Assembly: GCA_903932695.1 (NCBI GenBank)
Contig: CAIZGZ010000149.1
Span: 1 to 5,914 of the forward strand
Origin: an uncultured Actinomycetes bacterium
GTDB lineage: Bacteria; Actinomycetota; Actinomycetes; Nanopelagicales; Nanopelagicaceae
DNA length: 5,914 bases
Direction: 5' to 3'
Shown: one piece after another, positions 5,864 to 5,914 of the stretch
How the letters are laid out: every line of letters starts with the position of its first letter
Numbering within the stretch: position 1 is the first letter of the stretch
Program-made: the position numbers and the translations under genes
The notes under the pieces: model-generated
Seen by the model: only the letters and a program-made list of their open reading frames with translations
What the model was told of the DNA's origin: nothing
Databases searched by the model: none

Positions 5864-5869
5864 ACTTTA
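5864..5869 (-). promoter_or_regulatory. Putative -10 element ahead of the small membrane protein gene
   Basis: TAAAGT, then GGGGGT, then ATG at 5857. The hexamer overlaps the TAA of the preceding frame. The G-run between it and the ATG is too close to the start codon to be a good Shine-Dalgarno site, so a leaderless start is the simpler reading. Confidence 0.42.
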
Positions 5870-5914
5870 CTCTGGGGCGACGATAACTTCTTGGGTGGCG
5901 GCTACTCCGCCGAT
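5867..5914 (-). CDS. C-terminal tail of an unidentified gene (5' part beyond window)
   Basis: One minus-strand frame enters from the right edge and reads 15 residues, IGGVAATQEVIVAPE, before a TAA. Of the other two frames, one stops at once and the third runs on through the small membrane gene with no sensible product. The tail is too short to identify. Its position 9 nt before the next gene suggests it is the upstream member of the same cluster. The frame choice is an inference from spacing. Confidence 0.45.
   Translation of the reverse strand: MGGVAATQEVIVAPE

Overview
The window looks like a chromosomal core region of an actinobacterium. It holds a RegX3/SenX3-type two-component system divergent from phoU, and a mycothiol glycosyltransferase gene (mshA); mycothiol is made only by Actinomycetota. 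Base composition looks close to 50% GC by eye, well below Streptomyces or Mycobacterium. The genes are packed almost without spacers. Both points would fit a streamlined lineage such as the freshwater Nanopelagicales (acI), but that placement is an inference. I see no mobile element, CRISPR array, tRNA or rRNA.

Left part (1-1454, minus strand): senX3, a histidine kinase without any membrane segment, abuts the partial response regulator gene regX3. A 142-bp divergent intergenic region (1455-1596) is the only sizeable non-coding stretch. It carries a -10 hexamer for each direction and a run of 11-bp repeats resembling a PHO box. phoU (1597-2247, plus strand) follows and meets gpmA tail to tail with a 6-bp gap.

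Right part (2254-5914, minus strand, read right to left): the last codons of an unidentified gene, a newly called 45-residue single-helix membrane protein, a nitrobindin-like heme barrel protein, a Rhizobium-etli-type asparaginase, mshA and gpmA. Spacings run from a 4-nt overlap to 17 nt, as in an operon. The 490-codon reading frame at mshA is too long: the real start is the Met at 4265, giving 422 residues.

How the genes fit together: RegX3/SenX3 with PhoU form the phosphate-sensing module. gpmA, mshA and the nitrobindin-like gene add glycolysis, thiol redox buffering and reactive-nitrogen chemistry.

The most interesting signals are three. First, an exact TANNNT-N6-ATG arrangement stands in front of five of the eight visible start codons, including starts buried in the end of the upstream gene; this points to pervasive leaderless transcription with internal promoters. 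Second, the SenX3 homologue is apparently soluble. Third, the nitrobindin-like protein has Tyr at the position where its relatives carry the heme-ligating His. I found no clearly new multi-gene system.
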